Shown here piece by piece: positions 35,401 through 45,051 of a stretch of DNA of 64,000 nt. The position numbers and the translations under genes were made by a program. The stretch spans positions 156,349,269 through 156,413,268 of the forward strand of contig CAXKWD010000007.1 of NCBI GenBank assembly GCA_964059195.1, written 5' to 3'. How positions within the stretch are numbered: position 1 is the first letter of the stretch; each line of letters starts with the position of its first letter. The stretch comes from Ectobius pallidus (taxonomy: Eukaryota; Arthropoda; Insecta; Blattodea; Ectobiidae). The notes under the pieces were generated by a model, which was not told the DNA's origin, made no database searches, and was given only the letters and a program-made list of their open reading frames with translations.

Positions 35401-36077
35401 CGAGAGAGAATGAAATGAAAAAGCAATTAATTTTTTTTCCACTATTTTACTGCAGGAAGAATGTTTGCTTGTATGTTATTTTCTACACAGTCCCCTCCCA
35501 GTTCAATGCACTTACGCCATTGGATAGGAAGAGCTTCGATACCGCATGAGAAAAATTATTTTGGTTGACGCTGCAGCCACTCCTGCACCATCGATTGGAC
35601 GTCCTCATCAGATTTGAACTTCGGTCCTCCTAGGCGATCCTTTAACAGACCAGCGATTTGGAAATCTGATGGTGACAAAGCGAAGGGGGTTGCTGAGAGC
35701 AGGTGTTTGCTTCAACATGATAACGCCCGTCCTCATGCTGCTCGTGCAACCATGAAAACCATCGACGACATATGCTTCAAGTGCCATACTTGCCAGGTTT
35801 GGCACCATCAGATTTACACATCTTTAGTCCATTAAAGGAGCTCCTTGGAGGGCGGAAGTTCAAGTCTGATGAAGACTTCCAATCGGCGGTGCATGAGTGC
35901 CTATAGTGTCAACCAGAATAATTTTTCTCTTGCGGTATTTAAGCACTTCCTATCTGATGGCATAAGTGCATTGAACTGGGAGGGGACTATGTAGAATAAT
36001 AATGTACAAGCAAACATTCTTCCTGCAGAAAAATAGTGGAAAAAAATTAATTGTGGTTTTCATTCGATTCTCCCTCG
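35401..36077 (+). mobile_element. Mariner element, internally deleted, with transposase relic
   Basis: TA at 35399-35400 and 36078-36079 flank ends CGAGAGAGAATGAAATGAAA and the complement of CATTCGATTCTCCCTCG. The inverted similarity runs more than 100 bases inward, including CCCTCCCAGTTCAATGCACT. At 35697-35900 the + strand reads LLQHDNARPHAARATMKTI, then in other frames a 'PSDLHIFSPLKELLGGRKFK' like block and 'SDEDFQSAVHECL', the second-aspartate HDNARPH motif and downstream of mariner transposases. Frameshifts and a missing N-terminus make it defective. Confidence 0.88.
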
Positions 36078-36705
36078 TAGTAATGTATATGTCTTTATTT
36101 CCGCATTGTAACTATATTTAATACCGGTAATAGGCCTATGATGTATGGATAATTCGATACTTCAGCAAGTTGTAAGGAGTATTTCATGAATGATATGGTA
36201 ATTAATGCACATCCACAGCGTGGATAAATTGGAAATTGCATACAATTGTCCCTTAGAAACGCATCAAGAATGAATCATTAAAAGTCTGAATAGTTGTTAG
36301 TCCACATAGCTTTCGTACCGCGTTGGTTAAATAACGGTACACTAATAAAAAAGTGTGAATACCCTAAACCTAAAGTATTGCTTTCCAGCATTGTATCCAT
36401 TTAAAAATATCTTCTCACGTTTTCAACTGGAAATGATGCAGAAGAGGAAGTGGAATGACTAATTGACACTGCATTCTTTAATTCATTACCGTTCAACCTT
36501 GCAGTAATTTAGCCTAATACTCTAACTTGCAGGAAGAAAACACTACCTTGTGTCTGAATTTTACCAGAAAATAAGGTATACTAATTGGCTGTTAACTGGG
36601 AGTATTCTCTCTTTCCCTCTTTCGGAATTGTTATGTGTTCAGTTACACAAACATGAGCTCTTAGGGACGAAAACATTAGAATTTTTGAGGCAGTATCGTT
36701 ATTAT

Positions 36706-37444
36706 CAGGGCCCGGATTCTGATGACCTAAAATTGTTTGAAAAATGACCTATAAAATGACCCTAAATTTTAAAGAAAATGACTTAATAATCATAAAAAAA
36801 CGACCTAAAAACTGACATTTCCTTCATAAAAAAATTATTATTCTACACACGAAGTTATAGACTAATTTGTACATAATTGTAAAAACTGTAAATAACTGTA
36901 ATGTTGTAAATGTTCATTTCTCACGGAAATTTATACTGGCATTGAGGTACTGGCGAGTCAAAATTCGACATTTCCTTTTGTGGTCTGCCGGATTATATTG
37001 TTGTTTATTGAGGATAAACAGTAGTTTGCACTCTCAAATCCAAGCAGATGACAGACTCTGGTGCCAAGTCAATCTGATAACAATAGTAATATAATACAAC
37101 ATTTTGGCGTTTCTTTGATTCTCATTTCCGACTGAGACATGTCAACACTTTAACGCTGAATTTTTCCTTCTTGCATTAAACAAACAACACTTCAAAGTTA
37201 ATACACTCAATGCAAATACATGAAAATGACTAAATAACGAAGCAAATGACATGAAAATGACAAAATAACGACCTAAAATTGAAATAAATGCCCTAAAAAT
37301 TTAAAATGGCATAAAATGACAAAAAATGACCTAGTAAAAATACATTTCTACAATCTAGGGGCCATGATTAGGATTTATCTACAAGTTGGCAATGTCTGTG
37401 AAGCTTCAATAAAAAGATGACATGTCATTAGAATCCGGGCCCTG
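36706..37444. mobile_element. hAT-like miniature, family A, copy 2
   Basis: Same ends as 21793-22518. Perfect 8-bp target duplication GTTATTAT at 36698-36705 and 37445-37452. 739 bp. Retains a segment (TTTTTCCTTCTTGCATTAAA, 37155-37180) absent from copy 1. Confidence 0.92.
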
Positions 37445-37793
37445 GTTATTATTAACTTTATATTAATTTTCTCTGCCTCCTATCCATGTTTCAGAGACTG
37501 CTTGGCAACTATGCTATGGGGCCTATTTTCATTTATTCCTGTTTCTCATCTATGTATGGACAGCCAACTTTCCGAATGTGATTTCTAACTATAGAAGCAG
37601 GTGAATATTGTGCCCATTTGAAAAAATTGAAATTAAATCAACAGATCTTCAGGTCTATAAGAGAAAGATTTCTTTGTTTTCCTAATCTTCTATATAATTA
37701 TAATATAATTTAGTAAACAAAGTCATAAGGAGTAGTAAGTTACGAAAGAATTTGACCTTTTTAAAAATACTGCTTTATAGTTACGGCACTCAT

Positions 37794-38050
37794 TTGGGTC
37801 GCTGCGCTACAAAGCGTAAGGTCGCGGGTTTCATTGGGGTTTTTCAGTTGTCCTAATCCTTCTGGTGGCACTATGGCCCTGGGGTCGACTCAGCCTCTAA
37901 CAGAAATGAGTACCAGGAGCAATCCTCCGGGTAAAGGCGGCTGGTGCGTAAAGCTGACAACATTACCACCTTCATGATCCGATTGTCTAAAGATCTGGGA
38001 GCCTCAGCCTCCTGGAAGCCTCTGGGCCTCCATGGCCTGTAATCGGGAAC
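37794..38050 (+). repeat. SINE family B, plus-oriented copy
   Basis: tRNA-like start (GGGTCGCTGCGCTACAAAGC, GTCGCGGGTTTCATTGGGG) and body GTCGACTCAGCCTCTAACAG through GGGCCTCCATGGCCTGTAAT are the reverse complement of 42207-42514. The B box is degraded. Confidence 0.8.
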
Positions 38051-39085
38051 ACTTTTTTACACATTTGGGTATCACTTCGAAGGGATTTTTACTTATATAA
38101 CTATCTGGTACGATCTCTATCGCTCTGAAATGACTGCATGTAAGTTATCGAAAGAACTTACTCTACATTTGTATCCTCCCAGGAAGATATTATTATTTAC
38201 TTAATTATGTTAGTTTAGGCCATATGGGACATGGAAAAGACTGAATAGCCTACTTGGTTTAGTTTTCACAAAGGTGATATCAAAAAAATATATTTATCAT
38301 AAGTTTTCTTCTTTTTACCATTTATACAGAAAGGAAATTTAACCTTGTGCACATAATTATTAATTTTACTGTCTTCTAATGTTAAAGCCCTCTTTCCATA
38401 GTTGAACTATTACGGGAACTGACTATTACATATATGTAATACTCAACCTTACAGCGATTTCTTTATTTTAAAAAATCCCTTACTACGGGAAATACCAATT
38501 GACATGTAGAAATGTTTTAATACTTCTACATTCGTTATCTGGCCTCTACTTCTAGTCGACAACTGTGCAAAACTCTTACATTTTAATTTTTAACGTTATG
38601 AAATGTAATATGACATTGGAAAGGCATGGGCCCAGCTGGCGCTGATACTTAAATATTTTTAACTAACACGAAAAACGGCCATAGCATGCTTTTGTTTTAA
38701 TTAATCTTACATTGTCATGGAAATGTAATATTTATATATATACTGTATATATATTTCGTAAAAGAATTGCAGTGTTATTTTAAGACTAGCATCGATCGAA
38801 AAGCGCCTCCATAATAAGAGATATTATTCATTAAATTTTTTAGAGAACCTTTCAAATTAGTTGCTAGAAAATTAATCTCTCTCTTCTCTGTCTAACTTCT
38901 CTTCATAAAGCATAATTGAGGACCGTTTGACAAAACTCAACATCTCCATTTTTTGCCAAATTCGTTTTTAATGGTTTTAGGTGCTTTGAAATGAGATCTT
39001 TAAGATGATGAAAAAAGAACATAAGAAAAATCAACATAACCTATTCATTTTGAAGCCTCAATGTGCAAGGTTTCTATCTTCCTAG
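38051..39085. other. Intronic stretch, nothing recognised
   Basis: Only a TATATATATACTGTATATATA near-palindrome at about 38734-38754. Confidence 0.4.
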
Positions 39086-39121
39086 TTCCTAAAAACTCAA
39101 AGTACTTCGAGTTTTTAGGAA
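39086..39121. repeat. 36-base near-perfect palindrome
   Basis: TTCCTAAAAACTCAAAGTAC followed by TTCGAGTTTTTAGGAA is its own reverse complement except for one pair. A short inverted repeat without spacer. Confidence 0.9.
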
Positions 39122-39339
39122 ACGGCATATACAGTTTCTGCTGTGAACAGTTGCCTATATCGGAGTTATTAAGAATTTGTGAGTTACATAAATATAAACG
39201 CAATAAGTATTCAACTTGTGTTGTAATCTTGTCCTGATATCTTGTTTCCCATTGACCTATGGACCATATGCAATGTCACTGTTGTATTAACAAGCCTTCA
39301 ATGTAAATAGGGCGGGCAATCTGGGTAAATATTACATAA

Positions 39340-39520
39340 CCTAGGTCTGGTGTACGCCACTGGCGTGCGGATCCGCCACGGCAGCTGGTATTGATTTGTT
39401 GTGATGCCGCCCGACCCTGGGGGACGCCGATCGATTCACCTCGAGCTGTGACGTCATTGGTGACGCGTGTCATGTCACTTCCGGGTGAAGACACCAACAG
39501 CAGTAAGTTCCCGTGAAAAC
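39340..39520. promoter_or_regulatory. GC-rich patch with CRE and ETS-like sites
   Basis: CpG-dense text within an AT-rich intron, containing TGACGTCA (39469-39476), GGTGACGCGT just after, and CACTTCCGGG (39476-39486 region), resembling an ETS core. This could be an intronic enhancer or promoter, or an unidentified GC-rich repeat. The minus open frame 39276-39596 across it is not recognisable. Confidence 0.25.
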
Positions 39521-39792
39521 TGTAGTGCCACCTGCACTGGTATTGTACAGCAATTACATCGCTTTGCACTTCCATGAAAGTAATGCACTCTCGCATATCG
39601 CTAAGCCAAAGATAGCGAGTAAACGTGCGGAACTACAGTAGTTGGGACAGGAAAGTTGTGAAAGGGGTTCAATGTATCAGGGCTCCCTACTAAAAATCTA
39701 GATAAAACTGAGAGTAAAAGTTTGTTAACCTTCCTAGTATCAATGGGGTCAATATGACCTAATTTAAAATTCCCCCCCCCCTTTGAAGGTAA

Positions 39793-40441
39793 TCTAATAT
39801 ATAAAATCGAATGTGTGTATGTGGATATGTTTGTATGTATGTATGTTCCCTATACAAATCTACATTTCTTGACCAATTTGTACGAAATTTTGCACACATA
39901 CCCAGTTAAGCCCGGGAAGTAACGCAGTCAACATTAAAATTCAAACAAACCACTCCCTCCCTTGAAAATTTATGTAATTTCTTAGATTATTATACCAATA
40001 AAATGAAATCCAATTCTGTTGGCATGACAACAGTGTATTGCTTACAGCAGCGTTTCTCAACCTATGGTCCGCAGACATAATTAAAAAATATCATAAAGCA
40101 AGTGGAAAGTAAAGAAGTAAATTTTTTTCGCATATTTCGTTATAATGGCCTATAATTAATACCCCAAATATTAAGATTATAGGACTTCTTTTGAAAATGG
40201 GATGTAAAATTAGGGGTCCGTAAATTTTTTTAAACATTTTAGTGGTCCTTGGGTTCAAAAAGGTTGAGAAACGCTGGCTTACAGTGTTCACATAGGGCTT
40301 TGGGAACTCCATAATATTGGACTTGAACAAATTCTGATGCTATCGATGTAAGGACCTAGAATTTCAAAATCGAAAGTCCTTATAAGTTAATTTCAAATTA
40401 CAAAATACAAAGCCCGGGCGATGCCGGGCCTTTTCAGCTAG
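39793..40441 (+). mobile_element. Non-autonomous Helitron (family H1-like 3' end) carrying a hAT miniature
   Basis: Starts TCTAATATATAAAATCGAAT after an A. Ends with hairpin CCCGGGCGATGCCGGG, CCTTTTCAG, CTAG (40438-40441) before T. A hAT-like miniature (40048-40276) is inserted inside. The base sequence immediately after CTAG is TCTAATATATAAAC, nearly the same as the element's own 5' end. Confidence 0.82.
40048..40276. mobile_element. hAT-like miniature, family F (CAGCGTTTCTCAACC ends)
   Basis: Ends CAGCGTTTCTCAACCTATGG and complement (GGTTGAGAAACGCTG). Perfect 8-bp target duplication GCTTACAG at 40040-40047 and 40277-40284. 229 bp, no coding. Nested in the Helitron above. Confidence 0.93.
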
Positions 40442-40496
40442 TCTAATATATAAACATGCTTATATACTGCTTGCCCTGTTTTCAAGGTAAAAATAT

Positions 40497-40580
40497 GTCG
40501 GCGTGGGTAGCGCAATTAGTATCACGCTGGCTTTCTGTGCCCAAGGTTGAGGCTTCGATCCCGGCCCAGGTCGATGGCAT
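40497..40580 (+). repeat. tRNA-derived SINE head
   Basis: GGCGTGGGTAGCGCAATTAG (A-box) and GCTTCGATCCCGGCCC (B-box) 40 bases later. A different tRNA-like head from the other SINEs. Tail not delimited. Confidence 0.6.
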
Positions 40581-40759
40581 TTAAGTGAGCATATATATGA
40601 ATACACAGCCCAAGCACGTCACACCATCAACATACCCTACGGTGTACATAAGGGCACAACAGGAATACACACATCACATATTGTTACCAAAATTTGGTTT
40701 GACCGAAGGTTTAGGCTTAATTGCTTGGCACTCCGGGGGTAAGGGTGGACAAAAAAAGT

Positions 40760-41459
40760 GCATAAATGTAACAGGCCCATGTTAGTAGATTTACTGACAT
40801 GTTCAAGAACTCCTGCGGGACAAAATTCCGGCACACCGGCAACGATCACAGGCCTAAGTTGCAGTACATCCTCGCCGTTAAATAACTATTCTATATCCCA
40901 TAGTTTGATCCTAGTCAAAACAAAGGGGAGGAGAACTCACAGAGAGTTCGCGGAAAATTCGCATCATGTGACAAAACGTGATTGGTTAATGTCATTAGCA
41001 TGCGCCATTAGCAGGGTGTGGCTAACGAGTGTTCGTAAGTTCATGCAACAATAATATCAACATTTACACGTGAAATAAACTCTCACTGGCATCGTCTTCA
41101 TTATAGTATATCAATCAGCAAACAAAACAAAGGATTCATTGTTCACGACGACCCTGCGGGTCAGTTGTACTGAGAATAAACAAACTAACATAAACACTGT
41201 GAACACGTGCGGGCTATGACAGCCACGCCTCTTTGTTTTGAACAAGATCGTTCTTAAATGGGATAGAGAATAGGCTATATACCAACCAGTCAAGTCAAGG
41301 TAAAAATGTATGTTTTTATACCAATTCATTAAAATTATTTTAATGCAATCGGTATTACCAGTAGTCTATATCCCATCTAAATTAGTTGGGGTCTTTATGA
41401 CCCCATTGGTACTCAGTGTAACAAAGGTAACACGGTAAGTAGGAAGGTTAAATCTAGTT
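40760..41459. other. Intronic stretch, nothing recognised
   Basis: Frames on both strands, no recognisable product. Confidence 0.35.
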
Positions 41460-41461
41460 TT

Positions 41462-41875
41462 GAGTTAGTGGCTTAGCCGGTATCGCCTGAGTCTCACGTT
41501 CGTAGGTTCAAATCTCGTGGTTTTCCTTTACTGGGTTGGAAATTTAATTTCTTTGGTCCTTCTCTGCCTCTTTTTTGCTATATGTCTGTCACCATTCCCC
41601 TTCGCTTCCGTTAGGAGAAAAAAAAAGTATTCCTCAGTTTATCGAGCGACCCGTGGTGATCCCGTAAGGGGATATTCTCAGCGGATTTGTTACCTACTTA
41701 AACCTAAGGACACACATGCACACCCAGTCCTGAACCCGGGAAAGGAATTTTTCACTACTGAAAAATCCCTAACCCGGCCGGGAATCAAACCCGGGCCGCC
41801 GGAGTGGAAGGCAGGTGCGCTACCGACTCATCCACGGCGGCGGACCGCTTCCGTTAAACTACTACTACTAAATAC
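41462..41875 (+). repeat. SINE (AGTGGCTTAGCCGG head), split by another SINE
   Basis: The pol III head GTGGCTTAGCCGGTATCGCC with B box AGGTTCAAATCTCG runs to CCCCTTCGCTTCCGTTA (41613) and resumes after 41856 with AAACTACTACTACTAAA, a short tandem tail. The minus SINE 41614-41845 is inserted inside it. Confidence 0.7.
41614..41845 (-). repeat. tRNA-SINE family C with 11-bp target duplication
   Basis: Minus-strand head: TCCGCCGCCGTGGATGAGTC, A box GATGAGTCGGTAGCGCA, B box GGGTTTGATTCCCGG. CGCTTCCGTTA flanks both sides (41603-41613 and 41846-41856). Ends in a short A-run read on the minus strand as T-rich... tail (A8 at 41618-41626 on +). Confidence 0.8.
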
Positions 41876-41971
41876 AGGAGGACTTGCACATGCCTGTAGT
41901 CGCCAGGGTGGCTTCCATCTCTACGATCTTGAGACCACTGGACAAATTCATTAGAACCAATCACATACTTT

Positions 41972-42194
41972 TTGATCAGACAAGGGCATGGAGGGCCTCC
42001 CTGGATGAGTGATCAGCCAATGCCGGGGCCATCTTTGAGACAACACGTACACAAGGCGAGACATACCAGTCGCACACACTCATGCCGAACAAGGTGCGGA
42101 CAGGATGAAGATGATAATGGCGGCCAGATGATATCCGGGGGACCGTTATTCGACTTAATTGAGGAAAATCCACACCTAGGAAACTTGTCCGGTT
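41972..42194 (+). other. Unrecognised GC-richer open frame
   Basis: An open frame running to 42268 reads GQDEDDNGGQMISGGPLFDL and similar; its 3' part is in a SINE. No domain recognised and no splice or promoter evidence. It may be a decayed repeat. Confidence 0.2.
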
Positions 42195-42206
42195 ATCTAC
42201 AGGATA

Positions 42207-42514
42207 GAGTAAAGAGAGAGTGTTCCCTATTACAGGCCATGGAGGCCCAGAGGGTTCCAGGAGGTTGAGGCTCCCAGATTTTTAGACATCGGCACATGAA
42301 GGTGGTAAGGTTGTCAGCCTTACGCACCGGCCGCCTTTACCCCCAAGATTGCTCCTGGTACTCATTTCTGTTAGAGGCTGAGTCGACCCCAGGGTCATAG
42401 TTCCACCAGAAGGATTAGGCCAATTGAAAAATTCCAACGACCTCATCGGGGATCGAACCCGCGACCTTCCGGTTTGTAGCGCAGCGCCTCAACCACTACG
42501 CTACGGCGTACCCC
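42207..42514 (-). repeat. SINE family B with 13-bp target duplication
   Basis: Minus-strand head GGGTACGCCGTAGCGTAGTG (A box) and GGGTTCGATCCCCGATGAGG (B box), then a body ending AGGCCTCCATGGCCTGTAAT. TATCTACAGGATA flanks it at 42194-42206 and 42515-42527. A third copy of that word lies at about 42539-42551. Confidence 0.85.
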
Positions 42515-42603
42515 TATCTACAGGATAACGTTACGTTATCTACAGGATAGGCTATGGATACTGACCCAATGGCACTAGATAATTCCTAAGCAATCTAAAT
42601 TAA

Positions 42604-42965
42604 TATTATCTATTTGTTGGAACCCGAAGGTTCATTACCGCGCTTACCTGAGCCCGCCATTCAACCATATTCTGTGCTAACTCTATCCAATCATCCCTCG
42701 TAAATCCTAATTCCCTTAAATCTATCCTAATATTGTCCTCCCACCTATGCCTAGTTCTTCCAAGCTGTCTTTTCCCTTCGGGTCTCTCAGTCAATACTTT
42801 TGAGATATGTCTTTCCTCCCCCATGTCCAGCCCATTTCATCCTCCGCGATTTAAGTACCCTTACTATATTCGGTGAAGAGTACAGGTCATGAAGCCCGTC
42901 TTATGCAGTTTTCTCCAGTCCCCATTTTGATCTGTCTTAGGCCCAGATATTTTCCTAAGCACACA
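42604..42965 (-). pseudogene. LINE reverse-transcriptase C-terminal tail, frameshifted
   Basis: On the minus strand, frames read in order: ISGPKTDQNGDWRKLH, LHDLYSSPNIVRVLKSRRMK followed by WAGHG, RPEGKRQLGRTRHRWEDNIR, IDLRELGFTRDDW, then WRAQVSAVMNLRVP before a stop region. This is the usual C-terminal tail of an abundant insect non-LTR element. Frames change at the WAGHG/MGEE junction, so it is defective. Catalytic RT motifs are absent. Confidence 0.85.
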
Positions 42966-43471
42966 GGATTTGAATAGATTTTTTTAAATTGCAATTAATT
43001 TCGTTCATTGAATAGGTTCAGTATTTTCTTCCGAGTGTTGAAAACCAATACAAGTCTTTGGTTGGCAAGTCATTATGACATGTCTTGGTTTGATTCACAT
43101 GCAAATAGCAACCTTGCTGAGGCATGTGACAGGACCCGGACGCATGCGCAGAGTGGCCCTGAGTGACCAACATTGGAATTGAAATGAATGATTGCGGATG
43201 TCGTTACTTAATCAGCATCCCGTTCAGGTGCCATCTCCCTATAGCCGGGTCCCCACATCGACACTTAACGGAGAGGCAGTGTTTCCGTGACGCCCCCCAG
43301 AAATCACGAATTTCTGCACCGTTATATCCAGTTCCGCGAAACGATAACGCCCTGCCGCCTTTTGATTCCGTTTAACGCAAACACTTACTTGTTCAAGATA
43401 TATTCTAGCCTTTTTCTTTGGTGGAAGTATTTGTAAAACTGTATTTGAAAGAATCATTCAGACATTGTACC
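42966..43471. other. Intronic stretch, CpG-bearing, nothing recognised
   Basis: Short frames on both strands (43163-43457) without motifs. Confidence 0.35.
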
Positions 43472-43479
43472 CATCACAG

Positions 43480-43772
43480 CATAGGCGTAACCAGGCCGAC
43501 CATATAGGGGGGGGGGTAAAAACATCCGCAGGGTCTGGGGGTCCGGGGGTCCTCCCCCGGAAAATTTTAAAAATTAAGATGGACAATAACGAGTTTTAAG
43601 CTTCCGGGGGTCCTCGCCCGGAAAATTTTAAAAATTAAGATGCACAGTAACGAGTTTTAAGCTTCCCACGCTTTATACTCGTATTAAGTAATTTATAAAC
43701 AGACTTAAAAAAAAAGTATACAATTTTCCTTTTTTTTAATCAATGGGGGGGGGGGCCCTCGTTACGCCTCTG
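43480..43772. mobile_element. hAT-like element, family C, short copy
   Basis: Ends CATAGGCGTAACCAGG and complement of CTCGTTACGCCTCTG. Perfect 8-bp target duplication CATCACAG at 43472-43479 and 43773-43780. Contains two copies of the family's 61-bp unit, inverted relative to 10088-10533. 293 bp. Confidence 0.92.
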
Positions 43773-43982
43773 CATCACAGTGTTGTTTTGAGCAAATAAT
43801 ACAAGGGAAGGAACATAAGTCATGGGAACTATTTCTTCTTTTGAAAGTGTGGGACCATTTTGAAATGTTGAAATCTACAAATGAAATAACACATAATTTA
43901 TATATATATAATATATAATATAATTTTTATTATAATATTCTCATGTAGTGTCCAACAGAGACATTAATCTGTGGTACATGAA

Positions 43983-44302
43983 TCTCTATTTTTATAAAAG
44001 GCTTTGTCCTGACTGACTGAATGACAGGAATCAACGTACAGCCTAAACTATAACAGGTAGAAACTTGGAATTTTGACAGTACCTTCGCTTCATAATGTAG
44101 GTGCTCACTAAGAAAGGATTTTGAAAAATTCTGATTCTAAATGCCAAAAATTAAATGTTTTTGAAAATACTTAATCCCTTTTTACATAGAATTATCAAAA
44201 CAAATTCACAGAACGTATTGTTACCATTGGTATCAGGTGGGCTTGGATTAAATTAAATGGATGTTTGACAAATTAGAGAAGGTATCATTATAATTCATAT
44301 TA
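43983..44302 (+). mobile_element. Helitron H1 5' fragment
   Basis: Starts TCTCTATTTTTATAAAAGGC and TTTGTCCTGACTGACTGAAT, matching (inverted) the 5' end of 24849-25692 for about 300 bases, then stops where another Helitron begins. Its 3' end is missing here. Confidence 0.75.
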
Positions 44303-44825
44303 TCTATATTAATAAAAGGAATTCTCCTCGATGTCCAGCGAAATCTACTGAACGCAGAGATCTGAAATTTTAAACATAGGTGTGCTGAAGGGTCGGAAAA
44401 TGCACCTCCAAGCCGGAATTTTAATTTTAGTTTTCGTTCGTGAGTTATGAGTGAAAAACGGGCAAAAAACGTGCATTTTTTGCGTTTTCAAAACATAAGT
44501 TTTCAGTTATACATTTCAATGTCAAATCAATTACAGTTGGCTTTGGCTATTTTTGTCATACCTTGAAAACAAAACTTTCGCGATCGCTTGAATGTTGTAA
44601 GCCCTAAATATGGTCAAACGTTGTTTTATTTGGACGAATCTCACTATACAGAGGTTTTCTTGGCCAAGAAACTCGAATCTGAGGTCGCTTTTACCAGTCG
44701 ATGCTATCTGATCGTGGTATGTAGTCCATGCGATTTAGGTGTTAATAAATGTAATGATTTAACTATTATGCTCTTAATTTTTAATTCTTGAAATAATTAT
44801 CGCGGGCGAAGCCGCTTATATCTAG
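44303..44825 (+). mobile_element. Non-autonomous Helitron (family H2)
   Basis: Starts TCTATATTAATAAAAGGAAT after A. Ends with hairpin GCGGGCGAAGCCGC, TTATAT, CTAG (44822-44825) before T. Shares the 'gagtgaaaaacgggcaaaaaacgtg' interior and the whole 3' part with 2164-3165, without the internal duplication. Confidence 0.83.
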
Positions 44826-45026
44826 TATCTTATAAGCTAGTGCTTATATATCTATCTTGAAATAACACATGTTTAATGCAGATTATGGGTGTTAGACGTA
44901 GGATTCATATAAATCTATTTAGGCCTATATATCAATGCACAGTATACTACAAACGAAAATTATAAATGTATGAGTACAATGTAATAATATTTTGCATCAT
45001 TAACCAGTGATTTATATAGAAAATAC

Positions 45027-45051
45027 AAAAAAAAAAAAAAAAAAAAAAAAA
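45027..45051. repeat. Poly-A run
   Basis: About 25 A. No SINE or LINE body could be recognised upstream. Confidence 0.9.

Noticed and set aside
41517..41954. 145-residue + frame
   Set aside because: Runs through two SINEs and is produced by them.
45027..45051. Processed pseudogene poly-A tail
   Set aside because: No coding or SINE sequence recognised upstream.
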